From Mycolicibacterium chitae (lineage in GTDB: Bacteria; Actinomycetota; Actinomycetes; Mycobacteriales; Mycobacteriaceae): a stretch of DNA of 64,000 nt. The notes under the pieces were generated by a model. It worked only from the letters and a program-made list of their open reading frames with translations, was not told where the DNA came from and searched no databases. The stretch covers positions 2,356,001 through 2,420,000 of the forward strand of contig NZ_LR134355.1 of NCBI RefSeq assembly GCF_900637205.1, written 5' to 3'. Shown here piece after piece: positions 60,994-64,000 of the stretch. Made by a program: the position numbers and the translations under genes. Every line of letters starts with the position of its first letter. The stretch's first letter is position 1.

Positions 60994-63474
60994 CTATTCG
61001 TTGTCGCCACCGGTCGCCGAGGCGGCCGCGCCGGCGGCCACGGTGCCGAGCTTGCGCGCGTCCGGCCACACCCAGTCGCGCACCTCGGGGATGTCGTCGC
61101 CGTGCGCGCGGGTGTACTCCCGGGCCGCGATCCGCTTGTCGGCCATCTCCTGGCGCAGGGTGGCGCAGGTGGACTGCAACGACGGCACCCGGTCGATGAC
61201 ATCCATCACCAGGTGATAGCGGTCGAGGTCGTTGAGCATGACCATGTCGAACGGCGTGGTCGTCGTGCCCTCCTCCTTGTAGCCGCGCACGTGCAGGTTC
61301 GGGTGCCCGGTCCGGCGGTAGGTCAGGCGGTGGATCAGCCACGGATAACCGTGGTAGGCGAAGATGATCGGCCGGTCGCGGGTGAAGATCTGGTCGAACT
61401 CGCGGCCCGGCAGGCCGTGCGGGTGCTCGGTGCTGTCCTGCAGCCGCATCAGGTCCACGACGTTGACGAAGCGCACCCGCAACTCGGGCAGTCGGGTGCG
61501 CAGGATGTCCGCCGCCGCCAGCGCCTCGAGCGTCGGGACGTCGCCGGCCGCGGCGAGCACGACGTCGGGGTCGGCGCCCAGTTGCTCGCTGCCGGCCCAC
61601 TCCCAGATGCCCAGCCCGCGGGTGCAGTGCGCGACGGCCTGCTCCATGGTCAGGAAGTTCGGCGCCGGCTGCTTGCCGGCGACCACCACGTTGACGTACT
61701 GCCGCGAACGCAGGCAGTGGTCGTAGGTCGACAGCAGGGTGTTGGCGTCCGGCGGCAGGTAGACCCGCACGACATTGGCGCTCTTGTTCACCACGTGGTC
61801 GATGAAGCCGGGGTCCTGGTGCGAGAAGCCGTTGTGATCCTGGCGCCAAACATGGCTGGACAGCAGGTAATTCAGGCTGGCGATGGGACGGCGCCAGGGA
61901 ATGTGGTTGGTGACCTTGAGCCACTTGGCGTGCTGGTTGAACATCGAGTCGACGATGTGGATGAACGCCTCGTAGCAGTTGAACAGCCCGTGCCGGCCGG
62001 TCAGCAGGTAGCCCTCCAGCCAGCCCTGGCACTGGTGCTCCGAGAGCATCTCGACCACGCGTCCCACCCGGGCCAGGTGCTCGTCGACGTCGGGGGAGTA
62101 GAACTCGGCGTTCCACTGCTTGTCGGTGGTCTCGTAGACGGACTGCAGGCGGTTCGACGCGGTCTCGTCGGGGCCGAAGATCCGGAAGTTGTCCGGGTTC
62201 AGCCGGACCACCTCGGCCAGCCACTCGCCGAGCACCCGGGTGGCCTCGGCGACGGTGGCACCCGGGGCCGGGACGTCCACGCCGAACTTCCGGAAGTCGG
62301 GCAACCGCAGATCCCTGAGCAGCAGCCCGCCGTTGGCGTGCGGGTTGTCGCTCATCCGCAGCCGGCCCGGCGGGGCCAGCGCGGCGATGTCGGCCTCGAG
62401 GCGCCCGTTGTCGTCGAACAGTTCCTCGGGCCGGTAGGAGGCCAGCCAGTCGGCCAGTACCGCAAGGTGTTCGGGGGTGTCGCGGGCACTGGACAGCGGA
62501 ACCTGGTGGGCGCGCCAGGAGCCGGTGGTCTTGTTGCCGTCGATCTCGGCCGGTCCGGTCCAGCCCTTCGGCGTGCGGAACACGATCATCGGCCAGCGCG
62601 GCCGGGTCTCGTCGCCGTCGGCGGCGCGGGCCTTGATGGCGGCGATCTCGTTGAGCACCTCGTCGAGCAGGGCGGCGAAGCGCCGATGGGCCGCGGCGTG
62701 CTCGGCGGCCGGATCGGCGGTGTCGTCGGGCACCTCGAAGAAGTACGGTTCGTGGCCGTAGCCGATCATCAGGCTGCGCAGCTCGTCCTCCGGAATCCGC
62801 GCCAGCACAGTCGGATTGGCGATCTTGTAGCCGTTGAGGTGCAGGATGGGCAGCACCACGCCGTCGGCGCGGGGGTTGGTCAGCTTGTTCGAATGCCAGC
62901 TGGTGGCCAGCGCGCCGGTCTCGGCCTCGCCGTCGCCGATGACGGTCGCGACCAGCAGGTCCGGATTGTCGAACGCGGCGCCGTAGGCGTGCGACAGGGC
63001 GTAGCCGAGTTCGCCGCCCTCGTGGATGGAGCCGGGCACCTCGGGCGCGACGTGCGACGGGATGCCGCCGGGGAAGGAGAACTGGCGGAACAGCCGGCGC
63101 AGCCCCTCGTCGTCCTCGCTGACGTCGGGGTAGAGCTCCGAGTAGGTGCCGTCGAGGTAGGAGTTGGCCACCAGGCCGGGGCCGCCGTGACCGGGGCCGG
63201 TGAGGTAGATGGTGGACTGGCGGCGCTGGCTGATCGCCCGGTTGAGGTGCGCGTAGAGGAAGTTCAGGCCCGGCGTGGTACCCCAGTGGCCCAGCAGGCG
63301 CGGTTTGACGTCGTCGGCCGACAACGGGGTCCGCAGCAGGGGATTGCGCAGCAGATAGATCTGGCCGACGGACAGGTAGTTGGCCGCGCGCCACCACCCG
63401 TCGACCCGCTGCAGGGTCTGCTCGTCGAGGTCGGCGATCTCCGCTGTGTTCCAGGCAGTCATATTCGCGGGCAT
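60994..63474 (-). CDS. xfp: Xylulose-5-phosphate/fructose-6-phosphate phosphoketolase
   Basis: An 826-residue ThDP enzyme that splits xylulose-5-P or fructose-6-P with phosphate into acetyl phosphate and a smaller sugar phosphate. The start of the fold ([25 protein letters not shown]), [28 protein letters not shown], the ThDP motif [20 protein letters not shown] and [13 protein letters not shown] are typical. ATG 63474 and ATG 63462 are both possible starts. A phosphoketolase bypass yields acetyl phosphate without oxidation, useful when respiration is limited. Confidence 0.96.
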   Translation of the reverse strand: MPANMTAWNTAEIADLDEQTLQRVDGWWRAANYLSVGQIYLLRNPLLRTPLSADDVKPRLLGHWGTTPGLNFLYAHLNRAISQRRQSTIYLTGPGHGGPGLVANSYLDGTYSELYPDVSEDDEGLRRLFRQFSFPGGIPSHVAPEVPGSIHEGGELGYALSHAYGAAFDNPDLLVATVIGDGEAETGALATSWHSNKLTNPRADGVVLPILHLNGYKIANPTVLARIPEDELRSLMIGYGHEPYFFEVPDDTADPAAEHAAAHRRFAALLDEVLNEIAAIKARAADGDETRPRWPMIVFRTPKGWTGPAEIDGNKTTGSWRAHQVPLSSARDTPEHLAVLADWLASYRPEELFDDNGRLEADIAALAPPGRLRMSDNPHANGGLLLRDLRLPDFRKFGVDVPAPGATVAEATRVLGEWLAEVVRLNPDNFRIFGPDETASNRLQSVYETTDKQWNAEFYSPDVDEHLARVGRVVEMLSEHQCQGWLEGYLLTGRHGLFNCYEAFIHIVDSMFNQHAKWLKVTNHIPWRRPIASLNYLLSSHVWRQDHNGFSHQDPGFIDHVVNKSANVVRVYLPPDANTLLSTYDHCLRSRQYVNVVVAGKQPAPNFLTMEQAVAHCTRGLGIWEWAGSEQLGADPDVVLAAAGDVPTLEALAAADILRTRLPELRVRFVNVVDLMRLQDSTEHPHGLPGREFDQIFTRDRPIIFAYHGYPWLIHRLTYRRTGHPNLHVRGYKEEGTTTTPFDMVMLNDLDRYHLVMDVIDRVPSLQSTCATLRQEMADKRIAAREYTRAHGDDIPEVRDWVWPDARKLGTVAAGAAASATGGDNE

Positions 63475-63614
63475 TCCCCCATCCAAGTGCTGCCTACACC
63501 TCGGCGCGTCCGAATGCGCCGAAGATTCACCCGGAATGCACAAACGGCCCACCGGTTGGTTGGGAGGCGGTGGCTGCGGATAGGGTTGCCGACACGGCGA
63601 AAGAAGAGGTGTGA

Positions 63615-64000
63615 TGTCGGGCGACGAATCATTGTTGGCGGGGCTGCGGGTCCTCGATCTCTCCGGTGGGCCCGGCGATGCCGTCGGTCGGATACTGGCC
63701 GATCTCGGGGCCGATGTGATCAAGGTCGAACCGCCCGGCGGCAGTCCCGCGCGCCACACCGCGCCGCGGCTGGCGGGCACCAGCATCGCCTTCGCCGTGC
63801 ACAACGCCAACAAGAGCAGCGTGGTGCTCGATCCCGCCGACGACGGGGACCGCGAACGGTTGCTGGGCCTGGCGGGCGCCGCCGACATCGTCATCGACTC
63901 CGGCACCCCCGGCCAGGCCGCCGCCTACGGCGCCTCGTGCGCGCAGCTGGCCGACCGGTTCGACCACCTGGTGGCGCTGTCGGTGACCGACTTCGGCCTC
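63615..64000 (+). CDS. CaiB/BaiF-family CoA-transferase, N-terminal part (runs off the window)
   Basis: The first 128 residues of a type III CoA-transferase (Rv1866-like), with [36 protein letters not shown], the family N-terminus, and NKSSVVLD further on. The catalytic Asp lies beyond the edge. M. tuberculosis Rv1866 is a long double-domain form; whether this one is cannot be told. The ATG at 63615 follows AAGAAGAGG (63602-63610). Divergent from the phosphoketolase with a 140-bp gap. Confidence 0.88.

Overview
The window is about 68% G+C, densely packed chromosomal DNA from a mycobacterium, most likely a rapid grower (Mycolicibacterium/M. smegmatis-like). The evidence is gene order. From about 10.8 kb to the right end the genes follow the M. 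tuberculosis order Rv1814 to Rv1866 (erg3, Rv1815, Rv1817, Rv1819c, ilvG-like, secA2, pgsA2, DUF881-sbp-DUF881, gcvH, garA, two MerR regulators, gcvB, Rv1836c, glcB, Rv1841c/42c, guaB1, gnd1, blaR/blaI, Rv1847, ureABCFGD, ndh, Rv1855c, Rv1856c, apa, Rv1861, Rv1863c, phosphoketolase, CoA-transferase). As I recall that order, PE_PGRS genes, a TetR gene, the VapBC genes and the molybdate-transport operon are missing here. All locus correspondences come from memory and were not searched.

Layout. 0-9 kb: aldo/keto reductase, SDR, small secreted PASTA-like protein, PknF-type kinase, an IS1380-family element with intact ends and a 5-bp target duplication, malQ, an MFS exporter and an SMR pair. 9-18.6 kb: carboxylesterase, Erg3-type hydroxylase, amine oxidase, a mannose-lectin/LysM protein, secreted serine protease, flavoprotein and the SbmA/BacA-like ABC importer. 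18.6-31.7 kb: ThDP enzyme, accessory Sec ATPase, the pgsA2-DUF881-sbp-DUF881-gcvH run, the FHA metabolic switch GarA, MerR regulators and a tandem glycine riboswitch ahead of gcvB. 31.7-39.7 kb: membrane-anchored von Willebrand-type protein, malate synthase and two CBS-domain membrane proteins. 40-43.8 kb: a three-gene ferric-iron ABC transporter that I do not recall at this place in M. tuberculosis. 43.7-49.7 kb: GMP reductase, 6-phosphogluconate dehydrogenase, BlaR/BlaI, and an iron-responsive island. 49.7-54.1 kb: complete urease operon. 54.1-64 kb: NADH dehydrogenase, F420-type oxidoreductase, fibronectin-binding Apa, stress proteins, phosphoketolase and a truncated CoA-transferase.

The most interesting part is 48.2-49.25 kb. 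A 16/19 match to the IdeR operator lies over the promoter of a FhuF-like gene. At the 3' end of that gene a second IdeR-like operator overlaps a TATCCT -10 box, and about 65 nt beyond the predicted transcription start comes a perfect 15-bp terminator hairpin. Its position between blaI and the Rv1847 homologue, its length (about 100 nt) and its operator match the iron-sparing small RNA MrsI (ncRv11846). Together with the ferric ABC transporter 5 kb upstream this forms an iron-acquisition neighbourhood. Other regulatory signals are a DosR-type box before an Acg-family nitroreductase, the glycine riboswitch, and a 27-bp nested palindrome between two convergent genes.
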